Shown: piece after piece, positions 20,769 to 35,700 of the stretch
Numbering within the stretch: position 1 is the stretch's first letter
How the letters are laid out: each line of letters starts with the position of its first letter
Origin: Camarhynchus parvulus
Lineage: Eukaryota; Chordata; Aves; Passeriformes; Thraupidae
Assembly (NCBI RefSeq): GCF_901933205.1
Contig: NC_044591.1
Coordinates: 4,003,501 to 4,067,500 of the forward strand
Direction: 5' to 3'
DNA: 64,000 bases
Made by a program: the position numbers and the translations under genes
The notes under the pieces: model-generated
Databases searched by the model: none
Seen by the model: only the letters and a program-made list of their open reading frames with translations
What the model was told of the DNA's origin: nothing

Positions 20769-23700
20769 CTGAAAAAACAAAGAGGAGCTATGTAACACTT
20801 CTACTACAAATCTCTTGAAGACAGAACAATCAAAAGGATTCATCACTCCAACCTCCCGTGCAGAAGAGGCAGCTCCCAGAGACAGGAAGGCAACACCTTC
20901 CCAACACCATAAACAGCTGGAAGTGCAAGAACAGGCCACTGGGGATCCCAAACACCTTTGGAGAGACACACTTGGTCCCACTGCTTTTCCCCAGTACTGG
21001 CAGCTCCAGCTGGGGTTTATTCTGGTGTCAGCCTGATCCCTTGGGGTTCCCTGGACTGCTGGTCCTGCCTGACCCTGCAGCTGCTCACAGCAAAGGGGGG
21101 ACCTTCATTCAGTGCTGTTCCTTTTCTCCACACAGTGCTCGGGCAGTGACAGCACAGTGGGGGGAAAATCCCTCTGTCCAGCTTGGAAAGGAAGCCTGGT
21201 GTTTACAGAGAACCTCACATAAGGAAGTGTTTATGCACAAGAATTGGTATGGGTGTGAAGAAAGGCGCTTTGTTTCTCAAGTTCTCCAGCTGCTGTGCCC
21301 CTGTGTTTCTCATGCTGCTGGCAGCATGGTTTGTGCTGTCCCAGCAGTGCAGGATGCTGTGTGCCAAGGGAGATGAACCTGCAGCGTGGAAGTCACTCCT
21401 CCTAGATGTGGCCAGTTCTCAACTTTCCCAAATGCATGCCATAATCACCTCCTCTAACTCATCAACACAAGAACTAAACCATCACTGAAAGCTGAAAGAG
21501 TTAAAAATTAAACTAGAGGGTGAAAAGACTGGAATCATTTCAATCCCATCAAGTGGAACAGAGCTCTGCACTGGAGCTGGGGCAGCAGGAATCCTTCTGC
21601 TCAGGCTGAGAGCCTGGCTGTGTGCAGTGAAAGGAGCCAGGCCAAATCCAAAGGCATTCCTGTGCTGCCCCAAAGGTGCACTTGGGGCTGGCTCTGCCTC
21701 CCCTTGGAGGGAATTCCTCTGCAGTGAGATCTCTTTGCCACCTGCCTCCACATTTCTTCCCTCTGCTCCTGCAAGGGGAAGTCCCCGGCAAAAGGAGCAG
21801 ATTACAGAAAAAAAAAAAAAAAAAGAAGGTGATTTAGCTAAGCCTGTACAGGCTCAAGTGCTCACATGCTGTAAAAACCTGAAAGGACAAGTAACAAAGG
21901 TATAGTACAAAAATAGTGTCAGAGATGCAAGTCTGTGTGTAAGGCAACCAGCTACAAGTGAAAGAATGTAACAAAGCCCAAGTAAATAAAAGTAAAAAAA
22001 CACATCAGAGAGCTGAGCAGCAGCAGTGACAGTTTGTAGCTACTGTGCAGACTTATACCCACACATCTTTTGGCTCTTGCACCAGCCTGCTAATACAAGG
22101 ATAGAATGAAGGCTATAAATTGATCTCTATAAATACACCTCCATCTCACCATTTTATTTATTCATTTTTCTGCATGTACTATTAGTCAGAAGCACAGTGA
22201 AAAGGGAGCTGGCTGCTTTTACCTCTGTTTCAGCTGACTCAAAGGCTCTAGCACTGAAATGCATTCTCAGTATTTGTGAAATGTGGCCAACAGGGGTCAA
22301 ATCAGACTAATTTGTCTGCAGGTTAAACCTTTGTTAATTGTCCTAATTCCACATGTATGGAAAGACAGAGGGCTCTGCCAGCCAAGTGCACACAGTGGGT
22401 GTGTTCAGGGTCTGAAGGGCACTGATATTCCTGAAATCCAAGCCCAGCAGAGCAGCCCAGCAGGTGCCAAGCAGTGCTCTGGTCCCAGGCTGAGGGAGGG
22501 ACAAGGCAGCCAACAGCACCAGGGGCTCTCAGCTCCTGCCTGGACAGTGCCATGCTGAGCCTGACTGCTGCAGCTTCACAGAGAAATCTCCTTCAGGAAG
22601 ATTTTGGCTCTACACAGGCTGGAGTCTAAAAGAGCCTGTTGACATTAAGAGGCTCCAGAACTGCACAGAAGGCAGCACAAGCCTCTAAGTTTGTTCTCTA
22701 AGAGTTCTACGTTCACTGGGGCTCTTCATGCTGGGAACATCCAGATCCCCTTTTCATAGCAGGAAACACAGGAGGGCTGACACAGTAAGCCAAAACAGTG
22801 ACAAATGACAAGTTACTTATCTCCAGTATTTCTAGTTTTATTTTCTTAGTGCAGAAAAGCAGCCTCTCCCTTGAATTTTTAATTACTATTTCTAGTAGTG
22901 CACCATTTAGGAGCAGGAGAGCCAGAATCCCTGGTGCTGTGCTAGAAGAGATGTTGTGCCTCTGTGCAATGGACAATTTTTAAAGCTTAGATTAGCTGTG
23001 TTTAAGGTACCATCAATTAATACATGATTTGCAGTGCAACTTCCAAGTGTTTTCTGTTGCACTTCAGTACTGTAATGTAAAATTAACCTGTTATTACAGA
23101 TCTCTCACTGAGAACATGCACATTTAATAAGCTGGTGGCTCTTAGTGAGACATGCTATTCCTTACTTCAGCACTTCACATGCAAGGGCTACACTAACAAA
23201 GCACTTTCACTGAAGAATGCAAGACATGCTTTGCTGCAAACTTCAACCTACAGCATGCAATATCTGTACTGGTGCACAACTATTGCATCTGTTTGCCTGG
23301 AACACACATGCCAACAGAAGTTAATTACTGCAGCACTCAGCATTTGCACTAAAACAGGTCCTGGTTCAGAAACAGAGAATCACAGAATGTAAAGGATGGA
23401 AGGGACCTTAGAATCTTCTAGCCCCAACGCCCCTGCCATGGGCAGGGACACCTTCCACTATCCCAGGGTGCTCAAGGCCATGTCCAACCTGGCCTTGAAC
23501 ACTTCCAGGGATGGGGCAGCCACAGCTTCTCTGGGTAACTTCTTGCAGTGTCTCAAAATCTTCACAGAAAAAAAAAAAATTATTCCTAATATCTAAACTA
23601 AAATCCCCCTCTTTCAATTTGTATCAGTTACTCCTCACCCTATCACTACAGTTCTGGATGAAAAGTCTCTTTTCAGCTTCCCTGTAGCACCCTCCACACT

Positions 23701-26700
23701 GGAAGGTGCTGTGAGGTCTCCACACAACCTCTTCTTCTCCAGCCTGAGCAGCCCCACTTTCTCAGCCTGTCTCTGTAGGGGAGGTGCTCCAGTCCTCTCT
23801 TATCAACTTCACAGCATTCTTTGGACTTGCTCCAGCAGTTCCATGTCCTTCTCTTGTTGGGGACACCAGAACTGTGTGCAGGACTGACAAGAGCAGAGTA
23901 GAGGGTGAGAATTCCCTCCTCCCCTGCTGGCCACGCTCCTGTGGATGCAGCCCAGGACACAACTGGTTTCTGGGCTGGGAGCACTCAGGGCCAGCTCAGG
24001 GGGAGTTTTTCATCAACCATGACGCAAGTCTTTCTCCATGAGGCCGTTTTCAATCACTTCTCCACCCAAATTGTCTGTGTGTGATTGCCCAGACCCAGGT
24101 GTAGGACCTTGCCCTTTACGCTCTTCCTGAGGTTCACACAGTCCCACCTCTCCAGCCTGAGCAGGTCCCTGTGGATCCACACCTTCCCTCCTACACAGCT
24201 CAGTGGTGTCAGCAAACTCACTGAGGGTGCCCTCAATCCCCCTGGCCATGGCACTGACCAAGATGCTGAACAGTATCAGCCCCACTATGACCCCACTCAT
24301 CAGTGGCCTCCACCTGGACCATAAACCACTGACCACAGCTCTGCATGTGGCCAAGCAGCCAGTTCTTCATCCACCCAATGGCCCATCCTCAAAACCATGT
24401 TCCCCCACTTTAGAGACAAGGATGGCACATGGGACAGTGTCCAACACTTTGCATTTCCAACACTTTCCTTGGTCAGGTGGGATTTACATCATTTGCATGC
24501 AGGTGTAACAACCACTGCTGAAGAACACAGACATAAAACAGTACAGAATTTCCCTAAAGGTAGAAACTCAAATCTGCCACAGGTACATTACTAAAGATGC
24601 TATTTAGTAGGCAATGGCTTAAAACAAACCCTGCATTGCACAGCATTTACACACCTCAAGATGATAAAAACTCACTAAGCTACCACATTTTTTTTAATTG
24701 ACTAATCTCTTTGTTCAATGCAATAGTGTGTGTGTCCCACTGCAGGTGGGTACTGTGAGTCCTTTATTCCATTAGAACACTGCCTAGGAGATATGGAAAC
24801 TTGCAGTCTGCAGCTCTCAGTCTCTCCTCCTCTCTCCAGAGCCAGCCTTGGGATGCCAGGGAAGTTCTTCCTTCTCCTTGGCACCTGCTCACCATGGGCT
24901 CTGCAGCAGGCACAGCCAAATGAACTGAAATACCTCCAAATGGTACCAAAAATGGAACCAGTCCATGGCCAGAGTGTCACTGGGAAGCTCTGAGGTGTTG
25001 TTGTGAACCCCATGCTGCTTCCTCAAACCATGATCAACAGGAGGTGCCAGAACCAGTGCATGCACCCAGGTAATCATTATTTGAAATGCTTTGTCAAGAG
25101 AACCTAAAAATAATTGTCTTCAATCAATTCTTTCTTGGAGAGCCTGCACTGCAGCCTTTCCTGTGTCTTAGAAGTCCTTTCAGTCTTTTCTTAACTTTTC
25201 TTGAGTTCCTCACTCAGTGGCACTTGATTTGATTACAACAATAGCAGGAACTGGTATTTCCTCTTCATTAATACTCAGTGTAATAAACCCTTAAAATTTC
25301 CAACTGCAGTTAAAAAATACAGGTTGACGAGGGAAGAATTTTGGATAAATTAGGATCCTTGAGAATAGAAATCCTCTAAGTGCTGCTAGGAGAGATTTTA
25401 AGTGAACAATATAGCACTGCCTTCATGCTATAAGGCATTCTTCTTTGGTTAACATATTTCCAGTCTCAAACTGAGGCAGGGAAGAGAACCAAAGTGTAGC
25501 ATTTGCAGTTACAAGCATTAATAAACTGCTGCAAGGAGAAGAACACTACTGGGATTTACAGAATTGAACAGCAGAAAGAATGTTCTTAGAGAAGATGTTT
25601 CACCCCAGTTTGGTAGACGTGCAGTGAGATTATTTTTTTAAGCAACAGAGGAAATGAGAGCAATGGAAGTGACAGCAGCAGGCCAGGTGCTGCTGGATGG
25701 TTGCAAACCTCTCCAGGAGTCTACAAGCTCTGGATCACTTCTGGGAGAGCCTCCCTGAGCTGAATGGGGCTGGAGTCAGGACAGCTCAGGTGATGCCCAG
25801 AATGGGAAACAGGCCCTGACTTTTGCAGGTCTCCAAACAAAAAGCACCAACCTATGCCAGCAGCTCTGAAACCATGCACAAAACTGGGTTTTGACTGTTC
25901 AGCTGATTTTGCACTGATGAAACCTTGAACACCTCCCCAAATAACATGTTCTCCAGACAGTAAGCACTTCTAAAGCACAAAGTTATTCCCTCTGCAAGTG
26001 CTGAAGAGCAGATGGAAGGAAAAAGCACGTGCAATAGAGATGACCTGAGGTGTCTGAAATCACAGCCGTGATGCTGACATACACAAAGGGAAGAGAAGAT
26101 GATTTCAAACATGAGCTTTGAACCCTGACTCTTGGGAGATACATCCTGATTCCCAAACTGCTTCATCCAGCCAAAGTTTCTGCCCCTCACACCATGTTGC
26201 TCACTTGGACAGTGTACAGGGGGTGCATCACTATGTGCTGAAGCAATGTAGAAAGCAACAGCCCCAGCAAGTGGCAGCTCCTCTCCCCATGCCCTCCCCA
26301 GTCCTGGACAGGCTGTCAGCAGATGAACCAGCCCTACTCAGAGAAGGTCACAGCAAAGGATGGCTCCATGGGTAAAGCATAACACAAAGCTGCTCCACCA
26401 GAGTGACTCTGTAATGCCCAGCCAGGGAAATGCTGAATGAGTCCAAATGCTGAAGATCAGTTCACAGCACAGGGTGCAAGAGCCAGAGAAGGCTGGCTGG
26501 TGAGTTACCTGTTGCTCTGAGAGCTGAAATAGCCTGTGGGATATTTAACACAAGGGAGATCTTGCCTTTTTCCAGATACCTCATTTAGGCAGCAAAACAA
26601 AAAAGACAGAAAGGCCCAATAAGAATGAGACCCCAGAGCATACAGTCTGCAATTTAATACACACATCTGAGCTCCAAACACATTCAGCCCCTGCAAGAGG

Positions 26701-29700
26701 TAAATGAAACAAGAAATTACTTTGAAAACTTTTTTTTGCAGGTACAGTGACGCATATCCCAATATGACATTTTCACACATTGTCCTGAACTCAAACAAAT
26801 GGGACTTTCCTACCCCTTGAAATTGTTCTCTATTCTCCATCTTATTAAGAGAAGCAGGAAACCAGGAAGCTCAATGCAATGTCTGCTGCACTGCACAGAT
26901 TAAAACCACACTAAAATCACAAGTCCTAGATGGACAGGAGTAGGAAAAGGTTTGTTGCTAAAATGCCGAAAGAGGGAAGAGTATGCAGAGAACAACAAAA
27001 CACAGCAGATGTTGTTTATTCAGGTATGAAATGCAGCTGTACTTACCAGAGAAATTACTTCAGATGCTACTCACTTAACTCCCCAAAACTGGAGAGCAGC
27101 ATTTAATTAAACTGTGAGACCATGGTGGGACAAGGGGGCTTATTTGTACATGAAAGGTCAATGAGGAGAGTTTTTATTACTCATGATCATGGGTAACAAG
27201 TGCATTTGTTCTGCCCCAGAGAGGACAGGAGTTTTGCTGTAGGCAGAAGGTGGCCTGACTTGTCATCCCCTTGAGATGGGAAAGACTCACTCCTTGTGAT
27301 CTCCTCAGATCGTCTCCTGCCAAGGGTAGGGCAGAGAGGGTCACACTGCAGGCAGCTGGGCAATTTGTTCACCTCTACACCTGGACTGGGAGCAGAACTC
27401 TCTTTTGCAGGAGGCTACAGAGGATGGTTTGACCAAAATGAAGGCAAAAATTTGTGTAGGGGGGCATGGTAAGGAGCTGAAATCCCTCTACTGAAACAGG
27501 TTTCCTTGAGAGGAAAACTGTTACTTAAAGGCAACAGAAAAAGGGTTTTTTTCCCCTAAAAGGTATTTTAATTTCTGCTTCAGAAGGATACCAAATCTCA
27601 TCTCACAAGAGTCGGCCAGTAAAATCTCCTGCCTCTTCCTCTTTACTGATCCTAGTGTAATGTCACCCAAATAAATCCAGGAAAAAAAATCACTCAATTT
27701 GGAAAGGTTTTAAAGCTGAAACCCAGGAGCAAATGCTGCTATCATTTCTCTGCACACTCCAACAGCACTTCTGCAGGAAAGACCCAATTTGTGTATTACA
27801 GACACATCTGCAGGCATTCCCTGAGCAGGAGGGGCTGTGCCAGCCTGTGCCCATCAGCAGCCCTGGGCACACTCCTGGTGTTTGTGCACTCCAGAACAAA
27901 CACCCACCCACACCCACACACAGGGTGCTGCCAGAATGAAAAGCAGCACAGAACTTTTGCCATTACAGACTTACTTTGGCAGAACAGCAGCCAGTACATA
28001 CTGAGATAGCTCACAGTTTACTTTTTCCACCCCATTTCCCCATCCATCACAATCATTGGTCATCCCAGCAAAACCTGCAAATGCTATCAAACATCCAGAA
28101 TCTGTTTCCTGCTAATTTCTCAGATGCTGTCACATACACAAAGCCTTAAAAGTAAATAATTTCTCCTCCAACACTGACAACTGGCCTCTGCTGGTAGCAG
28201 CCCCTGCCTTCAGGGCACATCTGGGCCTTTCCCCTGTTTCAAACAATTCCTATTTCATCTGTTAGTAGTAAAAACTCCAAATTTTAACTTGTAAAAAAAT
28301 GAGGACGTACAACAAAAAATGGTAGCACAGAAATCATCATTTGGAAACAAATGTCATTAGCTGCTCCTTTGTTAGCATAAATAGTTAAACAAATAATGGT
28401 GTCTCCAGCAGGCTCAGGCCCACTTCATGCTCTCACTTTTGAGTCTTGCAAATGATCTCTGCAACTCCAAGTCAATAAAACTTGGTCATCAGTAATGCAG
28501 TTTTCTTTTTACAACATTACATGGAAGCAAGGGTCCAGGACACACTTTTCTTACTGAAAACAGGAGCAATAAGCACACAAATGGTGAAGTTTGTGGCAGA
28601 AGTTTTTTACAAAAAACCCTGCTGCCCTAACAAACTCTCAGGTGTGAGATGGAACAGAGCAGCCTGCTGGCAATTGAGGCACATGCCTTGAGAGAGCTGT
28701 CACGGGAATTCTCCCACTGCTACCTAAAGATTTGTAGCTTTTTCATGTATTTGTAGCTTTGTAGGTTTCTAATATATAGTTTTATAGTTTCTAGCACTTT
28801 CTTAGCTGTTCAATAGCTAACCCTTTTTAATACATTATGTCACACTCTTGAAATTCTATTTAGTTTTATTTTCAAGAAAAGAACAAGGACATCTTGTTTT
28901 GCACCAGCATTAGAGAGTCAAAACAAGATACAGGGCAAAGAACCCCCTGGAAACACTCCAAGGGGCAGGCCCAAGCGTGAAACTATTGGATTTACCTGCT
29001 AGATACACTAATTAATTAACCTTATAAAAACCGTACAAATCCTGTACCGCACATGCTCTTACCTATGTTTTCTGCACCTGAATGCTGTCATTAAAGAACT
29101 GCTTTATATTAGCCTTTTAATATTGTTTGGAAAGCTTTCCTTTTGAATCCAGGCAACACCACCTCTTGCCACGCTGCTGTCTCACCCCCAACCAGCCACT
29201 AACACGACTGAGCACACAGGTGAGTGGGCTCTTCATGCTGAGAATGAGACTCCCAACAGATGCTCTCTTGGCACTTACTAGAACACAGTCACAGCATCTT
29301 CACTTCATTTTTTTTTTTTGTTTTCCTTCCCAATATGTGGGTGAATAAATTAGATAAACAGCTGTCAATAAGCTGGCCCTATAACACAATCAGATATGTA
29401 ACTTACCAAAGACCAACTTATAGAAGATAAACACTGGTGCTTAACCACCTTGGGGAGCAAAGAGCAGTGTGAGGAGCTCTTCTGCAGAAATAAACACCCA
29501 TTTAGAGCAGGCTGCACCTGCAGTGCAGCTTCCTATGATCTACCCTGAACGCTGCTGCAGTCCATGACAACAGAGTTCACAGAGTGTGTGAGAGCAGACC
29601 CTGTCAAATTCCAACATCTACTCACAGCCATTTTGGACACTGAAAAAATACCCCACCAACAATGCCATCTAAGCATGCCCATGATGAATATACATGTCCT

Positions 29701-32700
29701 TTTTCACACATTCATGCACTGGTAACATCTACTGCAGAGCTCCGTCCTGTTACAAAAGCAGCAGTGTTAGTCATTGCAGTAGGGTTAGTTTATTAAAGAT
29801 TCTTTCATAGAATTAATGGAGGTGAAACTTACTGGCATATCTCGGCCGCAGCCCCATGCAAGCAAGCAGAAAGCAAATATATATTTAAAATGGAAGAGAG
29901 GAACTGGCTAGCAGGCAGCTACACTCACCCTTTTGTACAGCCTATGGTCCACCAGAGGGCTTTAGAGTGCAAAACAATACCAAAGAGCCATTAGACACAC
30001 ATGGCAACAACCATACCTTACCCAGAGCTTCACTTCAGGGAGGAGGAGACAGCACTTCTGCTTGCCTGGAGAGAAAGAACCCTTCCCACTCCTGCCTAGG
30101 GACTCCTCTTTACCAGGGAAGTGTCCTGTGTTTAGGTGCTTTAGGGCAGAAAGTTATAAGCAAGTAGAAAAAACCCAACACTGTCATTCCCATGGCATTT
30201 CTAGCTGCATCCTGCCTCCCCTGGCAGCATCATGTCTTTTTCTATCTCATCCCAAATGCTACTCCACAGAAAACACTGCATATCATAATTCCATCTTAGC
30301 AATGGTTTAGATATCCCCCAGAAGAGTAAAATTTTCCTACAAATCAGAGAAAGAACAGGAAATAGGAGGTTACCTTCCCAGAGCAAGCTGGCTGTACCAT
30401 ACATGAATTCAGCTCAGCAATTCCAAACCCATTGGAGCTCCTGGATTTCCTTGCAGCTCTAGGCTGTGTCACATCTGGGGATCACTAAGTAGGTGGAGTC
30501 TTTCCAAAATTATTAACTATGCAAAGCTTAGGTTCTGCCTCAGTGAGCCTGGAGGCAGCTCAGCTCACAGGAGGTGTCAGGGGCAAGTTCTGGGCTGGAA
30601 TTTAGTCAAGTAGAAGCTGACGGGTTTGGGCACCATGGGAAGATGGGTGAAGCTCTCCTGGGAGGCCAGGAAGTTTCTGTTTCATTCTCAATAAACAACA
30701 CTTCTGTGACAGATCATGTTGATACCATGTTATGCTGATGCATGTTTTTCACCAGATTTTTGAGAATATGATAATAGATGGATAAATATGGGGGGGTTTG
30801 TTCAAAGTCAAAAGGAAACAATACATGTCTGACAGTCAGAATGACTCCTGCTGATGAATGATCCCTTTTGTCTCCATGACATTCAGCTACTAGAGCTCCA
30901 GTATCTTCTCTAAGAGTATATTCAACTAAATCTTACTGATTTTCATGGATTTTTTCATCTATTTTCTGATTTTCATCAACATCTACACATCCACTACTGA
31001 GAGCTCCAACTGCAGAACCTCTCATTAACTCTCCCAAAACACCTGAAATACTTCTGGTCAGGCAACAAACACTAAATTCAGGAGATCAGATCCCCGAGGT
31101 GATCAAAATCACATTTGAGATATTAAGCCTTTGTGCCAAAAAGTTATTAAACAAAATAGGACAAGAGGACCATTTAAGCTGTTCTGAATGCAAGCAGACA
31201 AACAGTTCTCATAATTGGCTTAAAGTAGACTTTGATCAATTTTATAATGGGATAAAACCCCAGCAAGCAAACCTGGGGAAACCCTGACTAAATCTCACCT
31301 AAAGGCTACAGAATAAACTCTTGAGAGTAATTTTTTGGCTCAGCAACAGAATTTGCTCATGGCCAAAGCCTAGGTTAAACCATTCAAATTTTCAAGGGTT
31401 GAATTTCTGAACTTTAGGCATTTACTGCCTTCTCACTTAGCTCACTCTCTCACAACAGACTGCAACTGGCTTTTGCAGCCTCTTCCCCCAGCTCCATCAA
31501 CTGGCAGAAATCTGTTACAAGATCCTGTTTGTTTGACATTCCTGTGCATGCTCTCTTTTCTCTCACTCCTTCAGATCTTCCAAAAATAGTTGTCATTTCT
31601 ACCCCTTCCACTGACAAGGCACTGTGGTTTAAAAAGTAGCTCCACAGTGCCATTTTTATACCACAGAGCATTAACTAACATTAGGTACCAGCTGTTATGG
31701 CTCACCCCTGGATGTTCAGGAGCTTGGATGGCTGAAGTGTTTCCTTATAGAGACTGGGGGCTTTCTTAAATTGTTTATAGCAGCAGTGTGCTAATCTGGA
31801 ATGATACAGGAGGAGACTGCAACGAGATTTCAACAAGCAGAAAGAGTGTGTGGGCTCTTAGCCCAAGCACCAGCCCATCCTCATCAGCTGTACCCTGTGT
31901 GAGTGTCACATGGAGACTGAAGGGATATAATTAGGAAGCTTACACAGAGGTGATCTGAAACTCACTTAGCATCCTAAGCTTTATTACTCTTAGGAAGTGA
32001 TAAGCAAGAAAATCAAGCAGGGAGGAACAATGTCCTTATTGAGACACAAAGAAAATTCAGAAAGCTTGAGGAAGAGCAGGTGAGAGAGAGGAAGCAATTC
32101 CACCTGGTACCCCAGTGTACCTGCACCACAAGGCAGCCAAGAGAGAGGCTTGGGAAGGAATGGAGCTGGGTGCCCTCACCAGGACATGGCTGTGCCAGGG
32201 TAAGGGCAGGGATCTGCCCCTCAGGACAGGGAGCAAAGAAATGAACAGGTCAGTCTGAATCAGCTGAGATACTGCAGCAAGTGAAGCTCTGTTCTATTGA
32301 GCAGATGATCTCTGTAATTTCCAGGATTATATTTTCCTTTACAGTTTATACAAGCAAAAGGCTTCTAATTTGTCTTCAAAATTCTTTATGGTAATGCAGC
32401 TCTAAAAACCTGGTTTGCATGGTGTTTGTCACTGACTGCAGAGAGCAGAGGCACCAGATCCCTGTGGGGTTCCAGCAGCCACAGGAGCCCAAGGGTCTGT
32501 GAAACACTAAAGGAACACAGATGCAGCTCAAGTGTGCAGAGCAGGAAGTGCACACTGTTGGAAACTTTTTTAGCAAACAGGAGGAAAATGGGGAATGAGA
32601 CTCAGACCTGTCACATTTCTAAGCAGTTCTAGGAATCTGCTAAATTTATGTATTTTTCAAGCAGATTCTGAATGCTGGTTTTGTTATTTTGCTAAGTCTT

Positions 32701-35700
32701 GCTTTCACTTTTAACATTTACCAATGCCACGATGCTCCTGTTCTAATTAGTCAATTACTAATAATAGTTACATTAACCCAATTTTAAACTCCTATGATTG
32801 CTTGGAGAAAACATGCAAGCATAATCCTGTGATCATTTCTATTTTAGAAAGTAAAACAAGGCAGTTCTGAAACACTGTTCACATCTTCAGTGGAGGCAAG
32901 TCACTTTTTCCTTTTGTTGCATCCTAGCCAAGAACCATGACTGAATTCCTGAGCAACCACAAGTGGTAACAAACATGGACATGGGACAGGACTGCACTGC
33001 TGCAGAACTTCCAGCACTGCACAGTGTGATGTTGACAGAGAATCCCCCCCGCTCCTGAATTTCTGTCTGGAGCTCCCCAAGGGCTGAACCCCTCCTGCAG
33101 GGATGCCCAGAGCAGAGACTGTGCTGCTGGAGAGAGGAGACTGACCGTGGGTGCAGATGAGCAGGGTCTCTCTGCAAAGGGAAGAGGAGACACTGAGAAA
33201 GAGGAAGGCAATGAGCTGAAGTCAAGAACTGTTGGAATCAGGGGCAATTTAAGCCTTGCAGAATCTGTGTTACTCAACAGCTGGAGTCTTAACTGAGCCC
33301 TGTTTGGAGTGCATGGCACATCCTGGGTGCTGGTGGGAACCCCAGGGACACTGGGGGTTCCACATTTCCTGGGCCTGTGTCTGAGCTGGCTCTAAGAGCC
33401 TCTCAGGCTGATCCCAGAGATCTCATGGATGGAAACTTGGCACATGGTTCCCCCAGGGACTGCCAGGATCTCAAGCAGATCTGAGAGGACACAGAAGTTC
33501 TGAACCTCCAGGACATGCTGCACAGCAAACACAACAAAACAACCACTTTGGTCTCTTCCATATGCCCTGCTGAAAGAGGGAAGTCACTCGTGTTTTTTCA
33601 TCAATGACTGTGGCTGTTTCAAGAGCACTTGGAATCAGCCTGGGAACTACAAAGTCCTCTTTGTTGTCCACACATGTTAATTCCCACTGAACCTGCAGGT
33701 AAGATGTACTTCCACAGCATGAGCCACACTGACCTCCTAACAAAGTGAAGCTTTGAAATCCTGCAATAAGGACTGAGTCTGTTTCTAAAATCAGGAGTCT
33801 ATCACATGCCTCTAAGAGCTCTCCTTGTTAAATGTCACTGGACTGAACTAAACATACTTCAAAATGCATCAGGTGTGACCTGAGTGGATGAAATGCATGG
33901 GTAGTGAGAATGGAGGGGGCAGAGTCAGAAATTCAGGATTCACCACTGTCTAGGCAAAGTCCCAGTTTGCAGCTTGATCATATAGGGGATCCTTTCAGCT
34001 AAAACCCACAGCAAACACCCTGCTGGTGTGGCAGTGTGGCTGCCACAGGGGAGCACTCTGGCAAGCCTGTGCTGTTCCCATGCTGGTGGAGTGGCTGATG
34101 TGAACTGACCTGTGCTGCTCTTCTGCCACATCCCACCTAGCCACACTGAAGAGAACACACACTTGAGGAGAGCCAGCCAAATGATTCTGTGTCCAAACTA
34201 AAGGCATTTCCAGCACACACCAGTTGTCATCACTTTTTGCACTTTCCCACATACCATGAATGCTTTGGGCGGCACTCAGAAGCTGTAGCTATGATTTAAC
34301 AAGATTTTTTTTTCGACTTTCTCAAGTCCAGCTTTTAAAGTCAAACAACCTGGGTTGTTCTACATTATAAGCAATGGAGCTGTACACAATTCTCTTTCAC
34401 CAACAGACCTAAATTAAAGATTTCATTTTTTACAGCGCATCATGGAAACAGCTCAGCTTTGTTCTTTAAGATCTGTAGTGAGCTGGTTCTATTATATTTA
34501 CATTGCACTCATTGCAGACACACTTGGACATTGTCACAGTGCTCTAAGGAAGGGCAGATACCAAAAGACAGCATCATACCTGTGGCGGCAGCGTCGTAAA
34601 AACCGCATAATCTTGCGAGCAGCTTGATCCTGCTTCTTGGTAAGCAGACTGCTTCTAAACACAAAAAACCCCAACACTGAAGTGCAGGCAAAACTGGGGA
34701 GAACACTACTAAATGCAAGAATAATTATCCTACGAACTGTGGCGGTGTTTGAGGGTCCCCAGGACGAGGGAAGAGATGAGAATCTTGACTCCATGTTTCA
34801 GAAGGCTGATTTATTATTTTATGATATATATTATATTAAAAGAAAATGCTATACTAAAACTATACAAAAGAAAGAGAAAGGAGACATCAGAAGGCTAGCA
34901 AAGAATGAATAATAAAATCTTGTGACTGACACAGGTGGCTGTCATTGGTCATCAAGTAAAAACAATTCACATGCTGGGTAAACAATTCTCCAAACCACAT
35001 TCCAAAGTAGCCAAACACGGAGAAGCTGAAGCTTCCCAGTTTCTCAGGAGAAAAGATCCTGGCAAAAGGACTTTTCATAAAATATGTCAGAGACAACACA
35101 CTGCATTTCCCACTGGCCTTTGTGAAGCACAGCACCAAAGCAATACACAAAGATGCCAAGAGCATCAGCAGCCTGGGCTCACCTGAGTTTCTGCTGCACG
35201 ATGGTGGCTGCCCGGCGGTTCTGCCTCCTCTTGCCGCACTCCTTGTAGCTGCGGTAGTACTGCTGGATCAGCAGCGCCGCCCGGCGGCTCTGCTGGAACT
35301 TCTTCTGCTCGTAGTAACTTCGGAATTTGCTCTGGATAAGAATGGCAGCTTGCGTCATCTTTTTATAAAGTGCATACTACAACAGAAACAGAGAGAAGCT
35401 GAGGCATCCCAGTAGGAGCAGAAAGAAGCAGGTTCCTAGAGTTAAAGGCTCTTGAGACACTAAGATGTGATGAGAAGTTAATGAATATCTATTCCCTGAC
35501 TGAGAGTGGTGTAAAAAATGGTGACAGCAAACTGGAAACTGTAAGATTAGGGGCAGAACTTAGTCTGCATCAAGAAAACAGCTGTTTTTCTGCCTGTGGA
35601 ATAGTTTGATGGGATTAATGGAATCATAGAGTAGTTTGCACTGGGAGGAATCTTTAAAGGTCATCTAGTCCAACGCCCAAACATGAACAGGGACATTTTC

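Larger units (their letters stand above)
20769..34579 (-). other. CAMTA1 intron O-Q (13.8 kb)
   Basis: Contains alternative exon P, one CR1, one candidate LTR and otherwise unique AT-balanced sequence. No other exon recognised. Confidence 0.7.

Noticed and set aside
24013..24354. 113-codon minus-strand frame as a host gene
   Set aside because: Recognisable as a decayed CR1 reverse-transcriptase segment, not a host gene.
24995..25060. Peptide APPVDHGLRKQ on the minus strand, resembling alternative exon P
   Set aside because: Resemblance is partial and there are no matching splice sites in the right phase; it looks like repeat-derived sequence. The true 31-nt exon is at 29929-29959.
26020..26040. 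Isolated CACGTG near 26030 (others near 16350, 50020, 58015 and 60180)
   Set aside because: Single hexamers outside promoter islands are expected by chance in 64 kb; not called E-boxes.
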